From NCBI RefSeq assembly GCF_040939455.1, contig NC_134108.1:49909501-49973500 (forward strand): 64,000 bases of DNA, written 5' to 3'. This document shows positions 14,446 to 25,884 of this stretch, one piece after another (within the stretch, counting starts at the first letter, position 1; every line of letters begins with the position of its first letter). A program made the position numbers and the translations under genes. Below the pieces are notes generated by a model. The model worked only from the letters and a program-made list of their open reading frames with translations. It had not been told where the DNA came from and searched no databases. The DNA comes from Microcebus murinus (taxonomy: Eukaryota > Chordata > Mammalia > Primates > Cheirogaleidae).

Positions 14446-15694
14446 TCAGGTCATTAAATATGAAATGTGCAATTTCGAATCAAAAGTGTAGTTTATCGTA
14501 TCTCAAACAAGAAGCAGTACACTTAATCAAAGTATGCGCCTAAAGTATCGACGCTGTTTCACCATCTTAATGGTAGCTTGTTTACTCCAACAGCAAAGAA
14601 GCCTGGACAGCAAGTGGTGATGAAATTGCAAAAGGTGTTTTCCACAGTTGTTGAGAATTGAATCTTTTTCCTTGCAAGAAGTGGTCCAAAGCCTGGAAGA
14701 AGTGGCAGTCAGTTGGTGCAGGGTCTGGTGAATACAGCGGATGACAGAGAGTTTCCAAGTCCTGCTTCTGTAGTTTGAGCAGCATTGTTTTTTGCGATAT
14801 GTAGTCTTGCAAGAGCATTGGCCTGTCTCTATTGACAAATCTCAGCTGTTTAATCACAAGCATCCTCATCATTTCATCCAAATGGTTCAGTAGACATCTG
14901 CTGTAATCTATTGACCAGGTTTCATGAAGCTGTAGTGGATAATACGAAACAGACACTGTTAGCTTTCTTCAATGAATGTTCTGGTTTGGACTGTGTTTTG
15001 GCACTTCCTCTTTATCCAACCATTGTGTGGAACGCTTGCAATTGTCAAAAAGAATCCATTTTTCACCACAGGGAACAATACAGTGTAGAAATGGTTCGCC
15101 TTTATGTCGTGACAGCAAAGAAAGGCAAGCCTTGAGACGATTTCTCTTCTGATGCTCGTTTAATTCATGCGGAACCCATCCATCCAGCTTCTTTACCCTG
15201 CCCATTTGTTTCCAATGGTCCAACATTGTTGGAATAGTAACCTCAAACCTTGCTGCTAATTCACACGTAGGTTGAGCAGGATTAGCTTTCACTACAGCTT
15301 TCAGCTCATCAGTATCCACCTTGGTTTCAGGTTGCCCACATGGCTCATTTTCAAGATTAAAATCACCAGAACAGAACTTCTCAGACCATGGAGGTGCTGT
15401 GCGTTCATTAGCCACATCCTTCTGAAACACTTTGTTGATATTTCGAGCTGTCTGTGCATTGGTTACACGACAGAGCTCATATTCGAAAATAATTTTTGAC
15501 TTACCCATGGTTTCACAAAATTGCTCTTAAAAAGAATTTGAAAGATAATCGCAAGCCAAACAGTGCTTTTAAAAGAATAAGGATGCGCCTTCACAATAAA
15601 AATGAAACAAGAAGTGTCAAAGCAAAATATCAAGCGATATCAACTGTCAAACTTAGTGCTTAATGAAATTGGACATTTCATGCTTAAAACCTAA
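14446..15694 (-). mobile_element. mariner (Tc1/mariner) DNA transposon, full-length, inactive
   Basis: About 1.25 kb, the usual mariner length. The imperfect terminal inverted repeats have an outermost core TNAGGT and share ATGAAATGT[GC]CAATTTC (14,460-14,476 and the reverse complement of 15,664-15,680). The 'TA' target dinucleotides have decayed. The transposase is read on the minus strand from the ATG at 15,508. No other mariner copy with these ends is seen in the window. Confidence 0.88.
14530..15508 (-). pseudogene. mariner transposase pseudogene
   Basis: The N-terminal frame (15,508-14,969, 179 codons) has the mariner order: an ARNINKVF helix, the SEKFCSGDF motif, the (W)VPHELNEHQ linker, and then the catalytic block GEKWILFDN where the family has DEKW. 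The first acidic catalytic residue is therefore replaced by glycine. The frame then ends, and homology continues in another frame (14,956-14,582) with LETLCHPLYSPDPAPTDCHF, which contains the last catalytic Asp of the D-D-34-D triad. The 'HDN'-type middle motif between the two parts is destroyed. It resembles the cecropia-type mariners to which Hsmar1/SETMAR belongs, but is clearly not Hsmar1. Confidence 0.9.
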
Positions 15695-16389
15695 TGTTTT
15701 GATGGTGTGAGTGGGGCTGGAGAAGATAGGCCGAGCCTGAGTCTCCAGGAAGGGGCGGCGCAGGCACCAGGAGGTACCAGGGAGGGCGCTCTGGCGCCGC
15801 ATCAGCCCCCCTTAGACGTGGAGTGCGCTGCCCTGAGGTGGGAGCCCCAGCTGCAGGCCCAGCTGCACCTGCTGACTGGCTGTGCAGCCATGGGCAGGGG
15901 CTCCACGGCCGGCCTGATCGGCGGTGATCTACCTTGCTGCACGCGAGAACCCGCCGGGGAGCATTAACCACCCTGATGCGGGGGCCCACGTCTCATGACA
16001 CCCGACTCCCTGGGACGGGGGACCTGGGCCTCGGAATGCGCCCCGCTGGGAACCGCTGTTCTGCAACCCTGCGCGGTTCTTGGACTTCTTTTTATGTCAG
16101 TTCCTCACACTGACCACAAGATGGTGCCCGCTTTCTGGAAATCTCTGGTGTTCACCAGACAAGCAACAATCCATTTTCTGTATTAAACAATCCTGAAAAA
16201 ATGGACTGGAATTTAACCTTCTCCAGCATTTCATTGAATCGTGCGCCATTGGTGTCTACTCATGTAACGTGTACCTTTTCCCTTCGGCCAGAAACCGTTG
16301 GGTTGAGATGTGTCTTCTGTTTTGCATTCCTCAAGGGCTTTAACGCAAAGCAGAAAGTAGGCGTGTATTACGGATTTATGATAATCATT
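15695..16389. other. CpG-rich patch beside the mariner, unassigned
   Basis: 15,720-16,080 is notably GC- and CpG-rich (ggggcggcgc, ggcgccgc, ggccggcctgatcggcgg) compared with its AT-rich surroundings. Open frames on both strands (15,684-15,989) match no family I know. The end ('gctgggaaccgctgttctgc') faintly resembles a hAT terminus. No exon can be defended. Confidence 0.4.
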
Positions 16390-16575
16390 AGTATCAACAA
16401 CTAATATTCATTTAATCCTTTACCATTTGCAAAGTGCTTTTCACCAACTATCCTCAGAATTAACTCTGTGAAATGAGCATTTATAAGATGATAAAACTGA
16501 GGCTCAGAACACTACCTTGTTCAAGGTCACAAAGCAATGTGGCAGAACTAAATTTTCCTGACTCTGAGCCCTTCC
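16390..16575 (-). repeat. MIR
   Basis: Reverse MIR: 'ttgcaaagtgcttttcacca', 'aactctgtgaaatgagcatt', 'gataaaactgaggctcagaa', 'caaggtcacaaagcaatg'. Confidence 0.8.
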
Positions 16576-17130
16576 TAATGCATCATAGAGCTCAGTAGTT
16601 AACTGCTGGGAATCTGGAAAGGCCAGCCCTGAGAGAGGAGCACGAAAGACAGATGTTGTCCTGAAGCCTCACACATGGACACGTTTGAACTGAGTGACCG
16701 GCTGAGGTGACAGATGGGAGGTTTCCAGTGAGACGCTGGCCTGAGTCAGTAGACACTTGACACAAGGACAGACTTTATCATTTTCTATACCAGAAAAATA
16801 TGCTGTTATATGCTAATGGAGAAAGCTAATCTTAATTCTAATTTAATAAAAAGTTATAGACTCATCTCCAAAGAAAATCCTTTTCTAACAGCCAAGTGAT
16901 ATCTTGTGAGATTAATGGCTCTAATAAAGATAATTTACAAGGCCACTTACAGACTTGCTGCCAGACAGATTCCCGTCACTGATCAGGAACCCAAATGTCA
17001 GACACACAGGACCCCAAACCTTTGGGATTTATTTTTTTTTAAACTCAAATAAAAGGGGCTACCAAGAGTAGGTTCAAGTTACATGAACTAGGAATACTGT
17101 TTTTGGGCCAGAGGCAGTAATGGAAAGTTG

Positions 17131-17438
<308 letters not shown>

Positions 17439-17514
17439 CTGAAAGTTTAATAAATTACTGTTTTGATAATTTTATTGACTTCAATGTATATCTTAGCAAT
17501 CTATTACTCTGTTT

Positions 17515-17665
17515 TAGCCATAGCTGTGTCTCAGCTTCCCTGTCTATAAAATGGTGATAACAGTAACTATCTCATAGGACCATTAGGATCAAAAGAGTTT
17601 ATTTATAAAGCACTTAGAACCATGTGCAGGACACAGTAAGCACTATATGTTTCTTAAATAAATGG
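17515..17665 (+). repeat. MIR
   Basis: Forward MIR 3' half: 'tctataaaatggtgataaca', 'tctcataggaccattaggat', 'aaagcacttagaaccatgtg'. Confidence 0.75.
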
Positions 17666-20600
17666 ATACGAGTACATCCACTTATATATTTTACAAGTGA
17701 AATTTTAATTTTTTTCAAAATTCCAACTAATTTTAAAATGTTATTTTGCATACTTATAAGTATAGGAAATACACTTTGAGAAGATTAAAGTATTGCCTTA
17801 TGATTAAAATCTGAAATCCCACTGAAAATAAATAAGCTTGATTAAAATGATGCTACGGTCTTTTTGGCCTCAGAACAAGGTTAAAAATTACTTAAGTCCA
17901 TCATGTTTTTCATCTCATGATTACTGATATCAGCAAACAACCTCATATACTGCTTAAAGAAATACAAGAATAATGTAGCGATCAGATTTTTCTTTTTCTT
18001 TTCCTAAGGAATGTTTTCCTTTTATTTCAACTTGACATCTGTTAAGTCTGGGAACTCGGGATCATTTTGAAGGGAGTCTGTGGTATAATGCACCTTCTCC
18101 TGACTCTAAAGACATCCTCATCTGGGTTTCTAGGTGAGTGGGAACCTTCCACAGCACTACTCAGCTCAGACCTCCATCTTGAAGTGCACATACAGCATTC
18201 CAAAACAGAGCATTTGCTCTGACAGATTTTATGCAACCCCGTGGAGAAAGACTGGAATGCTGAGAATGTAACAGGGGCAGGACTCCGAAGACAGACATAT
18301 GAATTGAAAGAAAAGTTGCTCTCCAATCTAGGGGTTGTTTTTCATGTTTCATTTTGGCATTACTTTTCTTTTAGTGGAGCTACCACATTGTTTCCAGGTA
18401 AGGCTATTCTTGAAGACTTTTGTTTCTTTTTCTTGTATGCTGGTTTATGAAACAGATTTTGTGGATTTCCAGCAACCATGGAACTCCTTTCTCCCCTCTG
18501 GACACAGGTATAGAGCCTCACTCTCTGCATAAACCCTCTCCCCGAGGAGAGAGCCTCTTCCCTGCAGCCTCAGCCTCTGCCACCGGGCCTGGGGATACAA
18601 AAGTGGACACATGCTCCAGTTACTCAGGTAGAGCCTGAACTCCAGTTTTACACTACAGAAACAATATTTCAAAAGGTGTTTAAGTTTCTTAGTACCAAAA
18701 TCACAGTTTAGGGCAGCTATACTGAGAATTATGTAGGCTTTTATGCATTGAACCAGGGCCCTAACATTACATTATTGTTTCTGTGGAAAAATGAAATTTT
18801 ATTCCAAATACCTGACCTCAAATGAAATTTTACAGCAGAACTTGAGTGGGGGACTGTTCTACACACACCCACACGCTCAGGGACAGTTCATCTATCAATC
18901 ATGTTGTCCATCTGTCTGTCCACTCATAGTGTTTTTAAAAATTGAGGCATAGAATAATTGTCAAAGTAATGTGAAAACCAAAAAGCTTAGATTTAAAGAA
19001 TAAAGTTAAATATTTTATATTTATTGAGTTCAAAGCAATGGTTCTGTTGTAAATTCACCTTCAATTTTACTGAGTTTTAAAAAATGAATCAATATTTAAA
19101 ATGACCTCTTTTTTACAGTGAGAGTAGAAGGCAGTGTGGTATAAAATATAGCACATGAGTTTTATAGTTTGTAAATTGTAAATCTCAGCCTCAGTTTCTT
19201 TATCTGTAAACAGTGATGATTATTTTCACTTTCTAGGACTATTTTTAAAACTGAGCTAATATAAATATCTAGCATTAAATTTGGCACATATTGGTTATTT
19301 CCCATCCTTTCTCCCTATTACTTAGCCTCTGGAACTCACTGTGTTTCATTTGAATAAAAATATTTTTAAACCACATTTAATTTTCAGAAGACTCAATTTA
19401 AACTTTTCTCTCTGCTTGGGTACCCATCCACCTATCTGCTTGACTTCATTAGGTTAATGTCCAAAATAGACTAATGTGGAAGAATATTAATAAATAGGTG
19501 CAAAGAGCTTACTTATGTTGATAATTATAAGCATTGTTTGAACTCACTCATCTATTCCTACCCTCCAAAATGCTTGATTGTCACAGACTTTGTGGATTTC
19601 CTTTTTCTTTTTTTTTTAAGGCTCTTTTTGAAGATTCTTTTAACAACCTCAACCCAAATTCCCTTTGTGACAAGTTAGCAAAGTCAGGTTTTACTGAAAT
19701 GAATCAAGAAATGAGCTCAATGAAGGACAAATCAGATCTTATTTAAAGTAGGTTTGTCAAGAGTTCTGTCATTTCCTATTAGGTCTATCTCGCTGCAGAA
19801 TCAGCAGCAAGGTTGGGGAGTGGCCTTCTGCACCTGGAGCAAACGCGCATGAGCACTGGGAAGGAGCCTGCTGTCTGTCCACCAGGGTCCCAGCTGGCCT
19901 CAGATGAGCAGGAGTCCACTCTGCTGCTTGGCGTGTCTACAACTCTGCCCCTCCCAACACTCTGTCACTGGTCCCCATTCCAGGCTGTCAGAGTTGGGAG
20001 AGCTGCCTACAGATCTGCCCATTGGTTGGAATTTAACACTTGTCCCTTACCTGATGGTGTCATAATGCTTGATTTTTTTCAGACAACTCTGTGACCACTT
20101 GAGATCAGGTACTGCCTACCAAGCTTGATCTTGGGGTAAAAAACATACTCTTTCTGTTGTGAGGAAACCTAAAGGATTGGGAGGTTTATTATAATTCACA
20201 GCCAAAAAAAAAAAAGAAAAAAGAAAAAAACCCCTCAAATCACATGTATAAATCCATATTCTAAAATGTTATTCCTTTTAATTTATAATAAGATTGGAAA
20301 GATTTGTGAATTGAATGAAACATGGGATGTTTTTTGGTATTCCCTCTTATAAAAACCACCACGCAACCAAAGCTTGGAGATATCCAGACGTCCCACATTT
20401 ACTGTGTGTTTGCGTATTCAAGGTAAATTCAGGTAGTTTATTGTGAAGCTAAAATGTCTGGTTCTACATACATCTTCAGAAGTGATCATTTTAATTTTTT
20501 GGTGCAGAAAAAAGGCCAAATAAATAGGGAAGAAAGAGTAAAGCTCTAAAAATGATAAGTCTTTAACTTACTAATCCACTACATCTTTGACAGTGATTTT

Positions 20601-20704
20601 AGATTAAAATGGTCCAGGGGACAAAGTGCTTAATTAATGATGAGAAAATGATTCTTTCAAGTCCCACAGTATAGTTCTCCCTGCATTAGCCATTTGTCTA
20701 GAGT
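17666..20704. other. AFG1L downstream flank, mostly unassigned
   Basis: AT-rich DNA. A weak forward MIR lies at 19,128-19,305 ('cagcctcagtttctttatct', 'gtaaacagtgatgattattt'). A short A-rich tract lies at 20,203-20,231. The open frames at 18.0-18.7 kb, 19.5 kb and 19.8-20.1 kb show no family features. The left part is beyond the gene. How much of the part nearest 20,704 is 3' UTR depends on which polyadenylation site is used. Confidence 0.45.
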
Positions 20705-20710
20705 TTTATT
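20705..20710 (-). terminator. candidate polyadenylation signal of AFG1L
   Basis: The minus strand reads AATAAA 20 nt after the AFG1L stop codon. If used, the 3' UTR would be only about 40-50 nt. Further AATAAA hexamers on the same strand at 20442-20437 and 20190-20185 are alternatives. Sequence alone cannot decide between them. Confidence 0.45.
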
Positions 20711-20730
20711 CACGTGAAAGTGACAGTCAG

Positions 20731-20859
20731 TTACTTCTTGGTTCTGTCCCCTTCGCTCCAGTACTGTTCAGTCTGCATTTCTGTGAGTCGGGAAATCGTG
20801 CGATGAAATGCGAAGATTTCCTCTTCTCCGGTAAACATGGAGAGTCCTTCTGCTAAGTC
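20731..20859 (-). CDS. AFG1L: AFG1L terminal coding exon
   Basis: The last coding exon: 42 codons plus TAA at 20733-20731. The acceptor is ttgtaaccag (AG at 20861-20860). The frame reads DLAEGLSMFTGEEEIFAFHR, then TISRLTEMQTEQYW, and ends EGDRTKK. The SRLTEMQ(T/S)xxY(W/L) block is the conserved C-terminus of AFG1/ZapE proteins. The FAF-x-R-T-x-S-R segment contains arginines expected near the nucleotide. The preceding intron is about 1.8 kb. The ATG lying upstream in the same open frame (20913) is intronic and not a start. Confidence 0.95.
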   Translation of the reverse strand, partial: DLAEGLSMFTGEEEIFAFHRTISRLTEMQTEQYWSEGDRTKK

Positions 20860-21813
20860 CTGGTTACAAAACAGACAAACAAACAAAAACCCAGCACCAA
20901 GTAAAACTACCACAAATGAAAATTTATAGAACTTAGTACAGGTTTTTAAAAACTTTTTATATTTACCTATTTAGATTGTAAAATTTTCTGTAAATTCTTT
21001 TTCATATACAATCTCTTAGACTAGTGAGTCAACTGATTTAAACAGACAGGTAATAAACAAAACAAATTACCAGAAAGAAAACTTAAAAGGGAAAACTTTC
21101 TCCAAAAGTGTACACTGGAAATAAGTATTGTCAAAAAAACAGTAGTTCTGATAAGTTGGGAAGAGGCTGATGTAGGCCTCTGAAGCTTTATAGGCAAAGG
21201 GGGCCCAGGGTTCAGGGGATGCCCTAAGGATAAACCTCTGAAGAGCCTTTTCCAAACTGATGACTAAACAGTCCCAGTGCATCCTGGGTCCTGGAGAATG
21301 TACCCGAGATCTTCCTTTGCAAAGGCCGGAGCTGCTTTTGGTCCTCAGCTGCCAGGACATTTGATCCACCCTATCTAGGGACAAGCCGGGGAGCCCTGTC
21401 TCTGGGAGGCCAGTAAACACCCCAGACTGGTGATATCAACATGGGATTGTGGCCACTAAGTGGGCTTTGAACTTTCCTCTCTTTCCTTAGGGGTTTGCTG
21501 TTATGCTTTCTCAGAAAAGAAATTCTGGACTCCTATGTCCATCTTCCCCACTGAGTCACTGTGAACCTTCATGACCCTGAGGTCACATTCCCTGCTCTCT
21601 TCATATATTATTGGCCTGCGTGCTGAGCTTACTTTGCCCTGATCCTAGGAGAAAAAATTTAAGAGCCAATGGTTTAAAGGACTTTAGAAACTGATTTTAT
21701 GTAGCCCCTCAAGTGTATTTTTCAAATCATCAAAGATATAAGTATTGCTCTTGGAGAATCAACATTTCAGATAGTCCCAGCACAGAGGATTATAAGCTAT
21801 TTATTCCTATACT

Positions 21814-21960
21814 GCTGTGGTCTGAATGTTTGTGTTGCTCTAAAATTCAGATATTGAAATCTTAACCCCCAAGGTGACAGTATCAGGAGGTGGAGACTTT
21901 GGGGGATGATTAGGTCTTGAGGGTGAAGCTGTCATGCATGGGGTCCCTTCATTCTTAGGG
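21814..21960 (+). mobile_element. MaLR LTR, 5' part only (MLT1-like)
   Basis: 'tgctgtggtctgaatgtttg', 'gatattgaaatcttaacccc', 'gactttgggggatgattagg' match the beginning of MLT1/MST LTRs of the ERVL-MaLR group. It is truncated before the promoter half, and no internal retroviral sequence is present. Confidence 0.8.
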
Positions 21961-22069
21961 TGAGCATTGACCATTTAAAATTTTTGACTAATATTTTAAT
22001 TGTTGATACTTGAGAAATATACCATGTAATATTCTTACAGAAGGAGAAATGCAAAGTCACTTCTGCTTG

Positions 22070-22190
22070 TCTTGGGGTAAATCACCAGACTCTAAGCTCC
22101 AGGAGAAACAGGCCTGCATCAGTTTGTTCCCTGCAGAGTGTCCCAGAGTCTGGCACCCACAGGTGCTCCATAAATGTCTGCAGAATGAAG
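22070..22190 (+). repeat. L2 3'-end fragment
   Basis: 'gactctaagctccaggagaa', 'gtgtcccagagtctggcacc' and 'ggtgctccataaatgtctgc' in L2 order. Confidence 0.65.
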
Positions 22191-22311
22191 GTTGGGCCAT
22201 GGCCTCCAGGGCCTTACCAGGCACTCCATGGTCTTGTATTAGACAGTCTACGTGCTAGGATACTGTATCATGCACTATACAAATCCTGCCATCGGGAAGC
22301 AGTGTAGCCAA

Positions 22312-22505
22312 AAAAGGCAGCATGGTATAGCAGAATGAGCCCAGAACCAGACACAGGTGCCCTGGCATCCACTCTGGCCTGCATTATTCAGCAGTGTGAC
22401 TGTGAGCCCATTAGTCCACCCTCTGGGCTTTGTTTTTGTCATATGCAAAACAAAGCATCCGACTACATGATCACTAAGGTTCCTTCCACTCTCAGATTCT
22501 CTAAG
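22312..22505 (+). repeat. MIR (MIRb-like)
   Basis: Forward MIR: 'gcatggtatagcagaatgag', 'attcagcagtgtgactgtga', 'ttttgtcatatgcaaaacaa', 'ctaaggttccttccactctc'. It ends about 170 bp from the penultimate AFG1L exon. Confidence 0.75.
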
Positions 22506-22672
22506 ATATTTAATGATATTGAGAATGGTAAGTTTGCCACGCTGGCTGTAGAAGAGGCAGCAAATCAACGGTTAACTATATATTGCATTCTTCTTCAAAA
22601 TGTAGCCATGTATCAAACCAAAAACAATTAAGCTGTTTTATAATAAAAAGAAATTATGTTAATATCGCCTAC

Positions 22673-22786
22673 CTGGCTCAGCCCCAAATCATCCATCAGT
22701 ATTCTGCTTTGCTCCAACTCACTGTCATGATGTTGATGCAAAAATAAGCTTGATATAGGAGTTGAGGCAGAGCAAATTATGCGCAC
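22673..22786 (-). CDS. AFG1L: AFG1L penultimate exon (VRIICSASTPISSLFLHQHH)
   Basis: A phase-0 exon of 114 nt (38 codons), starting VRIICSASTPISSLFLHQHH and ending ILMDDLGLSQ. The acceptor is ctatttcag (AG at 22788-22787) and the donor is gtaggc at 22672-22671. The opening V-[RK]-[IL]-[IV]-x-S-A-x-x-P corresponds to the strand with a conserved Ser-Ala in ZapE/AFG1 proteins. The middle is a variable acidic loop of the kind that differs between mitochondrial and bacterial members. There are no internal stops, and the exon is the same frame class as its neighbours. Confidence 0.95.
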
Positions 22787-23118
22787 CTGAAATAGAGGAA
22801 AATGAGTGAATGGTGTTACTCTTTACATTTTATAAGTTGAAGGTAAGAAAAATCTCTCACAAAATAAAAACCTGTTTGTCACAACTGGGAGCTTGGATCC
22901 TTGCTTTTTTGAAATGTCCATATTTTTCCTAATAGTTTGGCTCCTTAAAGTGGCATTTTAAAAGTCCATAGTACTTTTCAAAATATTTCCACCCAGCTTA
23001 TACCACCCTGTGAAGTAGAGAGCAAAGTTTTTACCAGGAGACTTCAGGCCTCAAGAGACCTTAGCTCATGATGTCAGCCCAGATCTTCTGGTTCCAAGTC
23101 TAATGCTCTTTCCATTAT

Positions 23119-23499
23119 TGTTATGATTTGAATGTTTTTGTCCCCTCCAAAATTCATGTTGCAATTTAATCCCCAATGCAACAGTATTAAGTATTAAGGT
23201 GTGGCCTTTAGGAGGTGATTGAGTCATTAGGACTGTGCCTATGAGTGGGATTACATGCCCTTACAAAAGGGCTTGATGGAGGGAGTTCATCCCTTTTTGC
23301 CTTCCATTCCTTTGACCATGTGAGGACACAGCATTCCTCCCCTTTGAAGCAGAGAGCAGCCCTCACCAAATATCCAAACCTGCCACAGCCTTGGTCTTAG
23401 ACTTCCCAGCCTCTAACAGTGTGAGAAACAAATTCCTATCACTTATAAATCACCCAGTCTGTGGTATTTTGTTATAGCGCCACAAACTGATGAAGACAG
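23119..23499 (+). mobile_element. solo MaLR LTR (MST/MLT1 type)
   Basis: A complete solo LTR: begins tgttatgatttgaatgtttt, has ggcctttaggaggtgattga, the middle 'ccatgtgaggacacagcatt', 'cttggtcttagacttcccag', and the 3' end 'cacccagtctgtggtatttt ... gatgaagaca'. No internal retroviral genes flank it. It is antisense to AFG1L. Confidence 0.9.
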
Positions 23500-24337
23500 T
23501 GACGCTCTGATGTTGACGTTTATACCTGGCTGTTTGGAGTTCATCTCCGTGCATGCAAGGTGCTCCCCAGATACACTGTGAAGAGGTTTCCACTTTGCTG
23601 CACAGCTGGCTGCTGAGTTCAGTGCACTGCTACTCTAATTATATCCTAGTTTCCAGAGCCTACATTTATATCAGCATCCTGCCAAGACCGTCTTCAAAAA
23701 GACTAAGCTTTACATTAATATCTCTTGATTACTTGAGTATTTGAGTGAGTGTGCATATGTGATCATATGTTGGAAACTGCTTTTAAATCTTTTATGCATT
23801 TTATGTCCACTCGTTTAAATACAAAACACAGGCTTCTTGATGTTTAAAGAGTCCTGAATTTGTTTTTAGGATTAATAGCTATCTTTTTGAAATCATTATT
23901 TAAATAAACACACAAATACTTAAAAATAATGTGTTGACATTTGAGACTAGCTTTTCCATATCTAAATGGTTTCCCACTTCCTCTTATAAATTCATTTAAT
24001 CACAAATGACTCTTTTTTTTTCATTATTTACGTGGGAATATCCTTATTTCACAAATCTCCATGAACACATGCTAGAATAATATCTGTTTAATGCTCCCAA
24101 ATCCCCTACTAAGATAATTTTGACTATAAGAAAGAATATAACCTCTAAATGTGTGATTTAGTTAAAGCAAATGTTTGGGAGAGTGGTTTGGGCATTCCAT
24201 CATATTGCCAGATAGATAAATCCTTTTTTTTTCATTAATTAAGAAGTGGGGGTAAGGTAGGATTAGTGGGTAGGACTGAGGGATGGGGGCCATAGCTTTA
24301 TTTAAGGTATTCCTAGCTAATAAGAGTTTCTTGATTC

Positions 24338-24720
24338 TCCACTCTCAGAACCGCCTCCCAATGCCCCTCCACCATTTCCTTCTTGCAGCCTTAGCCCTAT
24401 AAAAACAGCGCCCCCTGCGGGCCCTCGCCCTTCATTCCAGCCGCATGGATTACAGCGGAGCAGCGTCTCTGCAGAAGCAGCCCTCACAACTGATGGGCCT
24501 TGATCCCCACCCCCGCCCCCCACGTCCTCAGCCTCTGCCTCTCCTGCCTCCCTGATCACACATACGTCAGCCCCCTGGGCACGAGCAGCGGATTTTGATG
24601 GCACTTATTAAGCCAGGCTTCCCTCGGCTGCCCCACGGGAGCCGCACTTGCTGACTTTCACACTTGGCCCCTCCCAGGGTCTTTGCGGCAAACTCCCCAC
24701 CCTGGTTACCCCTTTTCACC
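24338..24720 (+). promoter_or_regulatory. candidate intronic promoter/enhancer block
   Basis: A GC-rich island in an AT-rich intron. It has a TATA-like tataaaa at 24,398-24,404, a CCCCGCCCCC (GC box) near 24,511-24,520, 'cacgtc' beside it, and a CRE-like tacgtcag at 24,563-24,570. The signals read on the plus strand, opposite to AFG1L. The minus-strand open frame across it (24,317-24,604) is glycine/alanine-rich with no domain. Function is inference only. Confidence 0.3.
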
Positions 24721-24734
24721 CTGTGCTTGGAGTT

Positions 24735-24905
24735 CAGGCCTCACTGCTCTTAGTGTTTATGAGAAGCACCTGGGAAGCACGAGAACGTGCAGGTTCCAGG
24801 CCCATGCCTGGTCCTCATTTGTTGGGGTGAGGATGGGGTGGGCTCTGGAATCTGGATTTTCAAGTAGCCCAGATGCGTTCCAGTGCAGGAGGGCCTCAGA
24901 GGACT
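24735..24905 (+). mobile_element. MER5A-like hAT fragment
   Basis: Order of 'gagaagcacctgggaagc', 'ggttccaggcccatgcctgg', 'ggaatctggattttcaagta' and 'gcccagatgcgttcc' resembles MER5-type non-autonomous hAT elements. It is diverged. Confidence 0.5.
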
Positions 24906-25019
24906 CCCACCCCACAGATCAGCGCCTTCTCCTCTAGACTCTTACAGCACCGTAAGTCTCCCTGTCTGTCTAAAAGGTCATCCCACAGTAGTGGCTTTAT
25001 ACTGTGGACATTTGATTCA

Positions 25020-25150
25020 TGTTTCTCTGATCCTAGGCTGCAAGCGCTAGGAAGGCAGGCACTGTGTCTGGCTTTGCTTGCCATCGACTGTCTAGGGCTT
25101 CACACTGTGCTCGGCATGGTAAAGGTTGCTGAATGAATGAGCAAATGAAA
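25020..25150 (+). repeat. L2 3'-end fragment
   Basis: 'aggaaggcaggcactgtgtc', 'cttcacactgtgctcggcat' and 'ggttgctgaatgaatgagca' form a typical L2 3' end. Confidence 0.7.
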
Positions 25151-25361
25151 CATTAAAATCTCACCTCTCCCTCCTAGCAGATTCTGTTACTTGCTTCCTC
25201 CCCAAGAAGTCCCTTCAATTTAGAATCACTGCTCTATCTAATTCTGTACAGGGAATAGGGAAAAATATATATGTAACCATAAAATAATATTTAAATGAAC
25301 TCTAATTTGAAATTGTGCTTATACTTTTACTGTAAACATATGTTTACAGATATATACTATT

Positions 25362-25515
25362 AATAGTGGCTCACTTTTATTGAGAGCTTACTATATATGC
25401 CAGACATTCTTAGCACTTTACATATTCATTTAATCCTTACAACAATCTTATAAGTACCATTATTATCCCTTTCTCTAGCGAAGGTAATTGAAGCTCAGAG
25501 ATAATTAAGTTGGTG
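25362..25515 (-). repeat. MIR
   Basis: Reverse MIR: 'ttattgagagcttactatat', 'gccagacattcttagcactt', 'tttaatccttacaacaatct', 'gaagctcagagataattaag'. Confidence 0.8.
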
Positions 25516-25884
25516 TTCAGAATAGACAGCCAGCCCTAGGGCCAGGCTGTACTGTCTTTGATGGATGGGCAGCGGCTCTGCAATTCACGCTAAAACACAC
25601 GGATTAGAAAGCCAAACAACAAGATGGTATATTGCCAGTTGCCAGGGATTCTCAGTCAAAGGGAGAGAGCACCCCAATATTCAGAAGGGTCCTTTAGTCA
25701 TTCACTCATTTGCTCATTCATTTTTCTATCAGTCCAATCATTTATTCATGCCACAAATATTTATTGAGCATTCAGTGTAGGCAAGGCACTGCGCTGTACA
25801 CCATCATAGAAGGAGCACATGACCTGCCTGGTAGAATGAAGTGCTGTGTGATGGGTGTTTTACTACTGCTGCAGCTACTGCTAA

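Larger units (their letters stand above)
20860..22672 (-). other. AFG1L: AFG1L last intron
   Basis: About 1.8 kb, GT-AG. It contains a truncated MLT1-like LTR, an L2 fragment and a MIR, all listed separately. 20,860-21,813 holds nothing else I recognise. Confidence 0.85.

Noticed and set aside
15684..15989. Frames on both strands in the CpG-rich patch as possible coding exon
   Set aside because: No recognisable product and no convincing splice sites. Kept only as an unexplained CpG patch.
23119..23499. Possible endogenous retrovirus with genes
   Set aside because: Only a solo MaLR LTR is present; there is no gag, pol or env sequence on either side.
24317..24604. Minus-strand 95-codon frame, Gly/Ala-rich
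   Set aside because: It arises from GC-rich DNA; it has no domain and no splice support, and it lies in an AFG1L intron.
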